Source: Rhodoferax sp. (GTDB taxonomy: Bacteria; Pseudomonadota; Gammaproteobacteria; Burkholderiales; Burkholderiaceae_C). From it: a DNA stretch of 6,415 nucleotides. Below are positions 1 through 5,942 of the stretch, in pieces. The notes under the pieces are model-generated. The model saw nothing but the letters and a program-made list of their open reading frames with translations. It was not told the DNA's origin and searched no databases. The position numbers were made by a program, and so were the translations under genes. The stretch covers positions 1 through 6,415 of the forward strand of contig JAURGS010000144.1 of NCBI GenBank assembly GCA_030833685.1, written 5' to 3'. How positions within the stretch are numbered: position 1 is the first letter of the stretch; each line of letters starts with the position of its first letter.

Positions 1-140
1 ACCAGATCACGGCCGGCCTTGTCCTCGTCGGTCAGCGCCAGGCGGCAGCAGGCACCCTCCTCGGTGAAGCCGATTTCAGCCAGACGGTGGATGCGCTGCA
101 TCAGCCGGTCCGAGTTGATGCGGAGTTGTTCGGTTTTCAT
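1..140 (-). CDS. M20-family Zn-dependent hydrolase (N-carbamoyl-L-amino acid hydrolase/allantoate amidohydrolase-like), N-terminal part
   Basis: The minus strand from the ATG at 140 stays open to the window edge, giving 46 complete codons that begin MKTEQLRINSDRLMQRIHRL. The segment INSDRL, then LAEIG, then CRLALTDEDKAGRDLV, is the usual N-terminal pattern of the hydantoinase/carbamoylase family of M20 amidases, typically about 400-420 residues. These hydrolyse N-carbamoyl amino acids, allantoate, ureidopropionate or other N-blocked amino acids with a two-metal centre. The metal ligands lie beyond the window, so the substrate cannot be chosen. The gene starts 45 nt after the DppF-type ATPase stop, on the same strand with no terminator between, so it is probably the last visible gene of the transporter operon. 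No strong ribosome-binding site precedes the ATG. The start is chosen because it is the only ATG ahead of the conserved segment after the preceding in-frame stop. The family call is fairly sure from this short piece; the specific activity is not. Confidence 0.8.
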   Translation of the reverse strand, partial: MKTEQLRINSDRLMQRIHRLAEIGFTEEGACCRLALTDEDKAGRDL

Positions 141-185
141 GAGCAGTCTTGCAGTGAAGTAGTCCTCGCTACAAGCATAGATGTT

Positions 186-1196
186 TCAGGCTGAACGCCT
201 TGGATTTGAGTTGGGCTGGCGCAAATGGCAAGCCACCCACTGACCAGGGCTGACTTCCTGCATCGCAGGCGCCTCGATACGGCAGCGGTCCTCAGCATAC
301 GGACAGCGGGTATGGAAGTGACAACCTGGCGGTGGGTTGATTGGGCTGGGCACATCACCAACCAGCAACCTGCGCTGTTGGCGTGCGCCAGGCTTAGCCC
401 TTGGGACAGCCTCCAGCAGCGCTTCGGTGTAAGGGTGTTGTGGCCGGGTGAAGATGGTGCGCTTGGGGGCAATTTCGACAATGCGACCCAGGTACATCAC
501 GGCCACCCGATGACTGATATGTTCCACCACGGCCAGATCATGCGCGACAAACAGGTAGGACAGCCCGAATTCCTGCTGCAGGTCCATCAGCAGATTGATT
601 ACCTGCGCCTGAACCGATACATCCAGAGCCGAGACGGGCTCATCGCATACCATCAGGCGCGGCTCAACTGACAAAGCACGCGCGATACCCAGGCGTTGAC
701 GCTGGCCACCGGAAAACTCAAAGGGGTAGCGCACCATCTGGTCGGCGCGCAGGCCGACTTTCTCGAACAGGTGAGCCACACGCTCTCGGGCTTGGGCAAC
801 GCTCATGGGCTCGAAGTTGCGCAAGGGCTCAGCCACGATATCAGCAGCACGGATGCGCGGGTTGAGCGAGGAGTACGGGTCCTGGAAAACCGCTTGCAGT
901 TCGCGCCGCACCGGCCGCATTTCGGCCTGGCTCAAATTGCCGATGGCTTGCCCACGCCAGAAAATTTCCCCCGCGGTTGGGTCTTGCAGTCGCAAGATTA
1001 GTTTTCCGGTGGTTGATTTGCCACAACCCGATTCACCCACCAAGCCCAGAGTCTCGCCGGCAGCGATGGAAAAGCGCACCCCATCGACAGCGCGTACCAA
1101 TTTTCCCCCGCGCCCGAGCCAACTCTGTCCGGTGGGAAAGTGTTTGCGCAAATCGCGCACCTCAAGCAGCACGGGTTCGATGGATGGTGAAGACAT
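186..1196 (-). CDS. dppF: Dipeptide/oligopeptide ABC transporter ATP-binding protein, DppF type
   Basis: This is a 336-residue cytoplasmic ATPase subunit that powers peptide import. Visible motifs in order are Walker A GESGCGKS at 54-61, Q-loop Q105 in FQDPYSSLNP, the ABC signature FSGGQRQR at 161-168, Walker B LMVCDEP at 181-187 with catalytic E186, and switch H219. The C-terminal oligopeptide-transporter extension has HPYTEALLEAVP, then cysteines at 292, 298, 305 and 323 spaced Cx5Cx6Cx17C. The ARALSVEPRL and VSALDVSVQAQ stretches and the PYSSLNPR Q-loop segment are DppF/OppF-like rather than DppD-like. The ATG at 1196 is preferred over an in-frame start at 1265. It shares one base with the stop of the upstream ATPase gene (TAATG) and has AGGTGA 10 nt upstream, whereas the longer start would bury 23 residues inside dppD. 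Dpp naming is at family level; the transported compound is unknown. Confidence 0.96.
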   Translation of the reverse strand: MSSPSIEPVLLEVRDLRKHFPTGQSWLGRGGKLVRAVDGVRFSIAAGETLGLVGESGCGKSTTGKLILRLQDPTAGEIFWRGQAIGNLSQAEMRPVRRELQAVFQDPYSSLNPRIRAADIVAEPLRNFEPMSVAQARERVAHLFEKVGLRADQMVRYPFEFSGGQRQRLGIARALSVEPRLMVCDEPVSALDVSVQAQVINLLMDLQQEFGLSYLFVAHDLAVVEHISHRVAVMYLGRIVEIAPKRTIFTRPQHPYTEALLEAVPRAKPGARQQRRLLVGDVPSPINPPPGCHFHTRCPYAEDRCRIEAPAMQEVSPGQWVACHLRQPNSNPRRSA

Positions 1197-2236
1197 TATG
1201 GGCTCGTCACCTGGTCTGACGCTAGTGGGGCTGCAGCCAGCACTGGATTCCAGCAGGCTGCCCAATGACCATCACCGTAACCTTTCAAAGGTGGCACTTC
1301 ACGCTGACACTGCGCACTGGCATTTGGGCAACGCGGTGCAAACAGGCAACCACTCATGGTCTGTTTCAGAGATGGCACCATGCCGGGTATCTCCACCAGC
1401 CGGCGCGGCGGCTCGCCTTCGGGTGTGGCCAGCGAGCCGCCCAGGTGCGGCATGGAGCCCAGCAGGCCTACGGTGTATGGATGGCGTGGCTCCTCGAATA
1501 GCGCTTGCACCGGGGCTTCCTCCACTTTGCGTCCGGCATACATCACCACCACCCGCTGGGCCATCTCGGCCACTACACCCAGGTCATGGGTAATGAGAAT
1601 GATGGCTGCGCCAGTTTCGCGTCCAAGTCCACGCATCAGTTCCAAGATCTGTGCCTGGATGGTTACATCCAGCGCGGTTGTGGGTTCATCTGCAATCAGC
1701 AGACGTGGGCCACAGGCCAGGGCCATGGCAATCATCACGCGTTGGCGCATGCCACCTGAGAGCTCGTGGGGGTATTGATGGAGGCGTCGCTCTGCCTCTG
1801 GAATCTGAACCTTACGCAGCATCTGCGTGGCTTGCACCATGGCCTCTTTATCAGTCAGGCCGCGGTGCAACACCAGCGCCTCAGCCACCTGTTTGCCGAT
1901 CGTCAACACTGGGTTGAGCGAGGTCATGGGTTCCTGGAAGATCATCGAGATCATGTTGCCGCGCACCTGGCGCATCTCGGTCTCACTCAGATCCAGCAAA
2001 TTACGCCCCTCGAACTCAATGCGCCCGCCAGCAATTCGCGCGGGCGGCATCGGTAGCAGTCGCAAGATGGACATGGCGGTGACGCTTTTGCCGCATCCAG
2101 ACTCGCCAACCACGGCCAGCGTCTCGCCCGCCCGCACCTCAAAGCTCACCCCATCGACCGCTCGCACCGTGCCATCGCGGGTATTGAAATGGGTTTGCAG
2201 GCTGTCTACCCGCAAGAGAGGCGCATCACCTTGCAT
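1196..2236 (-). CDS. dppD: Dipeptide/oligopeptide ABC transporter ATP-binding protein, DppD type
   Basis: This is a 346-residue cytoplasmic ATPase subunit, expected to form a heterodimer with the DppF-type protein on the inner face of the permease pair. Motifs are Walker A GESGCGKS at 44-51, Q-loop Q101 in FQEPMTSLNP, the signature LSGGMRQR at 159-166, Walker B LLIADEP at 179-185 with catalytic E184, TTALDVTIQAQ after it, and switch H217 in ITHDLGVVAEM. The C-terminal extension has RHPYTVGLLGSMP and cysteines at 297, 303, 310 and 328 with the same Cx5Cx6Cx17C spacing as its partner. The EPMTSLNP and TTALDVT versions are DppD/OppD-like. A GTG at 2242 is in frame and overlaps the dppC stop, but it sits only 1 nt from the AAGGA site. 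The ATG at 2236 has that site 7 nt upstream and is preferred. It follows the DppC-type gene by 2 nt. Confidence 0.96.
   Translation of the reverse strand: MQGDAPLLRVDSLQTHFNTRDGTVRAVDGVSFEVRAGETLAVVGESGCGKSVTAMSILRLLPMPPARIAGGRIEFEGRNLLDLSETEMRQVRGNMISMIFQEPMTSLNPVLTIGKQVAEALVLHRGLTDKEAMVQATQMLRKVQIPEAERRLHQYPHELSGGMRQRVMIAMALACGPRLLIADEPTTALDVTIQAQILELMRGLGRETGAAIILITHDLGVVAEMAQRVVVMYAGRKVEEAPVQALFEEPRHPYTVGLLGSMPHLGGSLATPEGEPPRRLVEIPGMVPSLKQTMSGCLFAPRCPNASAQCQREVPPLKGYGDGHWAACWNPVLAAAPLASDQVTSP
1207..1212 (-). promoter_or_regulatory. Ribosome-binding site of the DppF-type gene
   Basis: Minus-strand AGGTGA lies within the end of dppD, 10 nt before the ATG at 1196. Together with the TAATG junction it decides the start of the second ATPase. 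It suggests translational coupling, with a ribosome terminating on dppD able to re-initiate directly. Confidence 0.6.
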
Positions 2237-2238
2237 GT

Positions 2239-3120
2239 TCACATCCTTCGCGCCAGTCGGGGATCAAGGGCATCGCGCATTCCGTCCCCCAAGAGGTTGA
2301 CGGCTAGCACAGTGACAGAAAGGAATATCCCTGGAAAGTAGATCAGGTACCCTGCAATCTGAAACAGGCTTCTTGCTTCGGCCATGATATTGCCCCAACT
2401 AGGAATGTTGGGCGGTGTCCCTGCACCTACAAATGAAAGTATCGCTTCGGTAATCATGGCCGAGGCACACACATAGGTAGCCTGTACCAGCAAAGGTGCC
2501 ACGGTGTTGGGCAAAATATGACGAAGCAGTATGCGTGGTAGCTTGGTGCCCGCAGCAACTGCGGCTTCGACATAAGGTTGCTCGCGCAGTGTCAGCACCA
2601 GTCCGCGTACCAGCCGGACCACGCGTGGCACTTCAGCCAGGGTGATTGCCACGATTACATTTTCGATGCTGGCACGGGTCAGGGCCATTAACGCAATTGC
2701 CAGCAATACCGGTGGTATCGACATCAGCCCATCCATGATGCGCATCACGATGGCGTCTAGCCAGCGTACATATCCAGTGATCAGCCCAATGGCCAGCCCG
2801 GCAATGGTGCTGAGCAGCGCAACAGCAATGCCGATACTGAGCGATACGCGAGCGCCATAGATGACTCGACTGAACACATCTCTTCCCAGCATGTCACTAC
2901 CAAACCAGAACTCGGCTGATGGAGGTCGCAAGCGCCGGATTGGAGAAACTTCCTGAGGATCAACCGATGTGAGCCAGGGAGCGCACAGGGCAACCAAAAT
3001 CATCACCAGCAGTACAGTGCCCCCAGCAATCGCGGTCGGATGACGGCGAAGCATATCCCGGAATCGCTGGCGTGAGGGGGATGCCGGTTTGGGCAGATCG
3101 TTTATAGCGGCAGTGCTCAT
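2239..3120 (-). CDS. dppC: Dipeptide/oligopeptide ABC transporter permease, DppC type
   Basis: This is a 293-residue inner-membrane permease of the DppC/OppC family, which forms the translocation pore with the DppB-type subunit. A cytoplasmic N-terminus (RQRFRDMLRRHPTA) leads into a first membrane segment near 31-49, followed by the OppC_N-type sequence FWFGSDMLGRDVFSRVIYGARVSL at 71-94. Further hydrophobic segments lie near 95-115, 136-162, 205-230 and 256-276. The EAA coupling loop, which contacts the ATPases, is at 182-205 (PYVEAAVAAGTKLPRILLRH). The C-terminus GDGMRDALDPRL is typical of the family. The ATG at 3120 is preferred over a TTG at 3156, because the latter overlaps the DppB-type gene by 23 nt and adds 12 residues atypical of the family. 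No good ribosome-binding site is visible before 3120, so translation may depend on coupling across the 13-nt gap. Confidence 0.95.
   Translation of the reverse strand: MSTAAINDLPKPASPSRQRFRDMLRRHPTAIAGGTVLLVMILVALCAPWLTSVDPQEVSPIRRLRPPSAEFWFGSDMLGRDVFSRVIYGARVSLSIGIAVALLSTIAGLAIGLITGYVRWLDAIVMRIMDGLMSIPPVLLAIALMALTRASIENVIVAITLAEVPRVVRLVRGLVLTLREQPYVEAAVAAGTKLPRILLRHILPNTVAPLLVQATYVCASAMITEAILSFVGAGTPPNIPSWGNIMAEARSLFQIAGYLIYFPGIFLSVTVLAVNLLGDGMRDALDPRLARRM
2244..2248 (-). promoter_or_regulatory. Ribosome-binding site deciding the start of the DppD-type gene
   Basis: Minus-strand AAGGA, inside the last codons of dppC, is spaced 7 nt from the ATG at 2236 but only 1 nt from the upstream in-frame GTG at 2242. 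This favours the ATG and shortens the protein by two residues relative to the longest reading frame. Confidence 0.6.
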
Positions 3121-3133
3121 GAAAGAGGTTCCG

Positions 3134-4075
3134 CTAGTAACGGATGCGGGGATCAAAGAACATGTACGAAAGGTCTACTGCGAGATTGATCAGTACATAC
3201 AACGCCGAGAACATCAGGATCACGCCCTGGATGATCGGGTAATCACGTCGCAGGATGGCGTCCACAGTCAGACGCCCGATGCCGGGCAGGGCGAATACTG
3301 TTTCGGTAACGATAGCACCACCTATCAGCAAGGCAATGCCTATACCGATGACTGTCATGATGGGTACAGCAGCGTTTTTCAGTGCATGGCCAGTGAGTAC
3401 GGCTTTCGAGGACAGGCCCTTGGCTTGCGCAGTGCGAATGTAGTCTTGTGCGAGCACATCGAGCATTGATGCGCGCGTAATGCGCGCTATGAGGGCAATG
3501 TAGACAGTTCCCAGCGCAGTGCTTGGCAAAATCAGGTGCCTAAACCACTCCCACACACCATCAGCGATAGGCTTATAGCCCTGCACTGGAAGCCAGTCAA
3601 GCTCGATAGAGAATGTGAAAATGAGAATATAGGCCAACACAAAAACTGGCAAGGAAAAACCCAGCACTGAGAACGCCATCACTGCTCGATCAATCCAGGA
3701 ACCGGCACGCGCTGCGGAGATCACGCCCAGCGGCACTGCGACTGCCACGGCCACAACCAATGTACACAGGGTCAAGGCGGCCGTTGGTTCAATCCGCTGC
3801 GCAATCAAATGGGTGACTGGCAAATTGGTGAAGATGGAGGTACCGAGGTCTCCATGAAGCAAAGCCCAAACCCAGCCAGCAAAGCGCACAAGAAAGGGCT
3901 CATCTAGCCCGAGCTTTTCTCGGATGCGCTTGATATCGTCATCTGTCGCAGCATCCCCCGCTAATATCGCAGCCGGATCTCCGGGGGTGAGATAAAGCAG
4001 GGAAAAGACTACAAACGCGACCACCGCCATGACGACGATGGTCGCGCCTAGCCTGCGCACGACATACGCGAACAC
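3134..4075 (-). CDS. dppB: Dipeptide/oligopeptide ABC transporter permease, DppB type
   Basis: This is a 313-residue inner-membrane permease, about the usual length for DppB/OppB proteins. It starts with the family's FAYVVRRL, has a first membrane segment near 9-29, and then the periplasmic TPGDPAAILAG and GLDEPFLVRFAGW stretches. Further membrane segments lie near 97-120, 132-157, 178-198, 236-258 and 280-303. The EAA loop is DYIRTAQAKGLSSKAVLTGHALKNA at 211-235. TETVFALPGIGRL at 257-269 and the C-terminal FFDPRIRY are family signatures. The start is a GTG at 4075, supported by N-terminal family shape. Only a weak CAGG, 8 nt upstream at 4084-4087, serves as a possible ribosome-binding site. 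It follows the solute-binding protein gene by 23 nt with no terminator-like hairpin, so it is cotranscribed with it. Confidence 0.95.
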   Translation of the reverse strand: MFAYVVRRLGATIVVMAVVAFVVFSLLYLTPGDPAAILAGDAATDDDIKRIREKLGLDEPFLVRFAGWVWALLHGDLGTSIFTNLPVTHLIAQRIEPTAALTLCTLVVAVAVAVPLGVISAARAGSWIDRAVMAFSVLGFSLPVFVLAYILIFTFSIELDWLPVQGYKPIADGVWEWFRHLILPSTALGTVYIALIARITRASMLDVLAQDYIRTAQAKGLSSKAVLTGHALKNAAVPIMTVIGIGIALLIGGAIVTETVFALPGIGRLTVDAILRRDYPIIQGVILMFSALYVLINLAVDLSYMFFDPRIRY

Positions 4076-4098
4076 CTAGATTGCCTGCAAAACGCGCG

Positions 4099-5706
4099 CT
4101 ATTTCTTCTCGACGTTCCACAGCAGGTTGATCGGCGCAATGATCAGGCCAGAAATATTCGAGCGATAGGCAGTGGGCAGAATGAACTGTCCGGTCGGGAT
4201 GATGGGTACGAATTCAAAAGCTCGTTTTTGCACCGCATCCGCTGCCTTTTTGGAGGCCGCAGGGTCGGCCGCATTGAACCATGCCTCACGTAACTCTTCC
4301 ATCTTGGAATCGGTAGGCCAGCCAAACCAGGCCTTGTCTCCCGTGCCACGGATTGGGAAATTCACTGCTGGATTGACCATATCCGGTCCGACCAACCAGG
4401 TGTGGAATATCGACCAACCGCCTTTTTCGACAGGCTCTTTGACAGCGCGGCGGGTGATCAAGGTCCCCCAATCTCCGGCCTGGATTTCTGCATTCACGCC
4501 CATTTTCTTGAGGATGTCCAGGGTCAATAGCGATTGCGCATGCACGATGGGCTGGTCGGTAGCGTCGATGATGACTACTTTTTCTCCCTTGTATCCGGAC
4601 TCCTTGACCAATTGCTTGGCTTTTTCCAGGTCACGCTTTCCTTTGAGTGGTTCAGCACCAATTTCAGATGACAGGGGAGTGCCGCAGGTGAAATAAGAGC
4701 TGCAAGGCCGTCCATTTTTGGGGTCGCCAGCAATACCAATCACATAATCCTGCTGATTCACCATATACAGCAACGCTTGACGCATTTTTTCGTTGTTGAA
4801 CGGTGGGTACAAGAAATTGAAGCGAATCATTCCCATTGAGCCCAGGGGGTCAATGTTTTTGACGGTGATACTTTTGTTTTTGGCAAGCACCGGGATCAGA
4901 TCGGGCGGCAGCTGCTCCCAAATGTCGGCCTCACCCGCATTCAAAGCGGCGGCAGCTGTTGCTGAATCGGGAATGTAGATCCACTCGACACGGTCAACCT
5001 TGACCACTTTGCCGCCTGAAGCCCATGACGGCGGCTCCTTGCGCGGCACGTACTCGGTATTTTTGACATATACCACCTTGTTGCCCGGCACCCACTCGGC
5101 TTTCACCATTTTGAAGGGGCCAGATCCAGTGGGGTCCTCAATGTTTTTGAAGGGATCGGTTTTGGCGATCCGTTCAGGCATGATGAAGGGTACGTTTGAA
5201 GAAGGTTTAGCCAATGCCTCGAGGGCAAGTGGAAACGGTTTTTTTAGTTTCAGCCGAAAAGTATTGTCATTGACCACACTCCATTCGGCAGTAGCTTCAG
5301 CTAATTTTTGTCCGAGGGCATCGCGTTTAGCCCAGCGCTCGATTGAGGCAATGCAGTCGGCTGACCGCACAGGTGTGGAGTCGTGGAATTTGAGCCCGCT
5401 GCGCAGGGTAAAGGTGTAGGTGAGGCGATCTTTGGAGAGTTCCCATTTGTCCACCATCTGCGGCTTGACCTGGAATTTTTCATCCATGGCGAAGAGGGTG
5501 TCATAGACCATGTAGCCATGGTTGCGTGTGATGTATGCGGTGGTTGCAATTGGGTCCAGGATGCGCAAATCTGCTTGGGGGATGAATTTGAGCACCTTAC
5601 CCTGTGCCAGAGCGGGGGCGCTGACCAGCGTGCCCAGAGTAAGGGCCAGCCCAAGAGCGGCGCCCTGCCAGAGTCGACGACGTTGGAGAGATGTGGCTTT
5701 CATCAT
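4099..5706 (-). CDS. ABC transporter substrate-binding protein, family 5 (peptide/oligopeptide type)
   Basis: This is a 535-residue periplasmic receptor that captures the substrate and delivers it to the permease pair encoded just downstream. A Sec signal peptide is clear: a basic start with QRRR at 8-11, a hydrophobic core at about 14-29, and an ALA site with likely cleavage after A34. There is no lipobox cysteine, so the mature protein should be free in the periplasm. Family 5 features include LRILDPIATT at 47-56, TLRSGLKFHDSTPVRSADCIASIERW at 100-125, DPTGSGPFKMVKAEWVPG at 191-208, and KMRQALLYMVNQQDYV at 307-322. Two cysteines at 335 and 341 (PCSSYFTCGTP) are placed to form a disulfide in the mature protein. 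The length is normal. Two adjacent ATGs (5706 and 5703) could serve as start; GGA at 5713-5715 suits either. The ligand cannot be read from sequence, and the neighbouring deacylase hints at peptide-like or N-acylated amino acid compounds. Confidence 0.95.
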   Translation of the reverse strand: MMKATSLQRRRLWQGAALGLALTLGTLVSAPALAQGKVLKFIPQADLRILDPIATTAYITRNHGYMVYDTLFAMDEKFQVKPQMVDKWELSKDRLTYTFTLRSGLKFHDSTPVRSADCIASIERWAKRDALGQKLAEATAEWSVVNDNTFRLKLKKPFPLALEALAKPSSNVPFIMPERIAKTDPFKNIEDPTGSGPFKMVKAEWVPGNKVVYVKNTEYVPRKEPPSWASGGKVVKVDRVEWIYIPDSATAAAALNAGEADIWEQLPPDLIPVLAKNKSITVKNIDPLGSMGMIRFNFLYPPFNNEKMRQALLYMVNQQDYVIGIAGDPKNGRPCSSYFTCGTPLSSEIGAEPLKGKRDLEKAKQLVKESGYKGEKVVIIDATDQPIVHAQSLLTLDILKKMGVNAEIQAGDWGTLITRRAVKEPVEKGGWSIFHTWLVGPDMVNPAVNFPIRGTGDKAWFGWPTDSKMEELREAWFNAADPAASKKAADAVQKRAFEFVPIIPTGQFILPTAYRSNISGLIIAPINLLWNVEKK

Positions 5707-5724
5707 ATGTATTCCATCATGAAA

Positions 5725-5754
5725 AAATTACGGTGAACGAGATCAATTTGCCAA
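5725..5754 (-). promoter_or_regulatory. Possible sigma-70-type promoter of the transporter operon
   Basis: On the minus strand, TTGGCA (5754-5749, five of six consensus bases) is followed after 18 bp by TAATTT (5730-5725, three of six). The predicted transcript would start near 5718, leaving only about a dozen leader bases before the ATG at 5706, which still includes the weak GGA site. The -10 match is poor, so this is a tentative call. A stronger-looking TTGACT at 5781-5776 has no acceptable -10 partner. Confidence 0.25.
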
Positions 5755-5757
5755 GTC

Positions 5758-5773
5758 TGAAGCATTTGCTTCA
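5758..5773. promoter_or_regulatory. 16-bp palindrome, candidate operator
   Basis: TGAAGCA (5758-5764) and TGCTTCA (5767-5773) are perfect reverse complements separated by TT. The site lies 51 bp before the transporter operon's start codon, directly upstream of the candidate -35 at 5749-5754 and abutting a TTGACT hexamer. This is a normal place for a dimeric transcription regulator. No U-tract follows, so it is not a terminator. The regulator is not encoded in the window and the family cannot be named. Confidence 0.4.
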
Positions 5774-5790
5774 AAAGTCAACATGATCTT

Positions 5791-5800
5791 GAGCATGCTC
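5791..5800. promoter_or_regulatory. 10-bp palindrome, candidate second operator
   Basis: GAGCATGCTC is a perfect palindrome 17 bp to the right of the first one, and both carry a GCA/TGC core. The half ATGCTC recurs once more at 5829-5834, 34 bp further on in the same orientation. The series may be repeated binding sites of one regulator, though 10-bp palindromes can also occur by chance. Confidence 0.3.
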
Positions 5801-5886
5801 GATACAAATCGTGCGACTGAATTGAAATATGCTCCACTTTTTGCTAATTGAGGATTAGGGCAATCCCGGATGTACGTCCTTATCGG

Positions 5887-5914
5887 TGCAAATTGGGCAG
5901 CATTTCTCTATTAT
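5887..5914 (+). promoter_or_regulatory. Weak promoter-like element before the D-aminoacylase gene
   Basis: TATTAT at 5909-5914 matches five of six -10 consensus bases and lies 29 bp before the ATG. The -35 at 16 bp spacing (TGCAAA, 5887-5892) matches only three of six. A transcript from here would carry a short leader with the AAGGAG site. Activator dependence would fit the poor -35, but this is a guess. Confidence 0.22.
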
Positions 5915-5933
5915 GACCAAAAGCTAAAAAACT

Positions 5934-5939
5934 AAGGAG
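5934..5939 (+). promoter_or_regulatory. Ribosome-binding site of the D-aminoacylase gene
   Basis: AAGGAG is a near-perfect Shine-Dalgarno sequence ending 3 nt before the ATG at 5943. The spacing is tight, but no other in-frame start lies between it and the conserved N-terminal strand of the protein, so it fixes the start. Confidence 0.75.
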
Positions 5940-5942
5940 CTT

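Larger units (their letters stand above)
5707..5942. promoter_or_regulatory. Divergent intergenic region between the transporter operon and the D-aminoacylase gene
   Basis: This 236-bp stretch contains no credible gene and is visibly more AT-rich than its surroundings. It must hold the start signals for both the leftward transporter operon and the rightward deacylase gene, since both coding starts face outward from it. It contains two perfect palindromes (5758-5773 and 5791-5800), weak promoter-like hexamers on both strands, and a small GGATT/AATCC dyad at 5852-5866. I see no riboswitch or rho-independent terminator in it. Confidence 0.8.

Noticed and set aside
138..188. Possible fusion or readthrough between the DppF-type ATPase and the M20 hydrolase, because only the single TGA at 186-188 separates the two frames
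   Set aside because: A 45-nt spacer with no further in-frame stop is expected by chance, and both proteins have complete, normal termini around it.
137..481. Minus-strand reading frame of 114 residues ending next to the M20 hydrolase start
   Set aside because: It lies almost wholly inside the DppF-type gene in another frame, has no family features, and its low-complexity Ser/Arg/Gln-rich composition is typical of an out-of-frame shadow.
225..2300. Many plus-strand reading frames of 60-260 residues opposite the two ATPase genes
   Set aside because: They are antisense shadows of well-supported ATPase genes, with no recognisable domains and no ribosome-binding sites that stand out.
4172..4696. 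Plus-strand reading frame of 174 residues opposite the solute-binding protein
   Set aside because: It is antisense to conserved family 5 coding sequence and shows no domain or secretion features of its own.
5822..5850. TTGAAA-17 bp-TAATTG as a rightward promoter
   Set aside because: The -35 is good, but the -10 matches only the first two consensus bases, and shifting to GCTAAT gives a 15-bp spacer; it is too weak to report.
5852..5866. GGATT-AGGGC-AATCC dyad as a terminator or attenuator
   Set aside because: The stem is only 5 bp and no T-tract follows on either strand.
5910..5915. Leftward CATAAT as a -10 for the transporter operon
   Set aside because: No -35 lies upstream at a usable distance, the region overlaps the D-aminoacylase ribosome-binding site, and it would imply a leader of about 200 nt.
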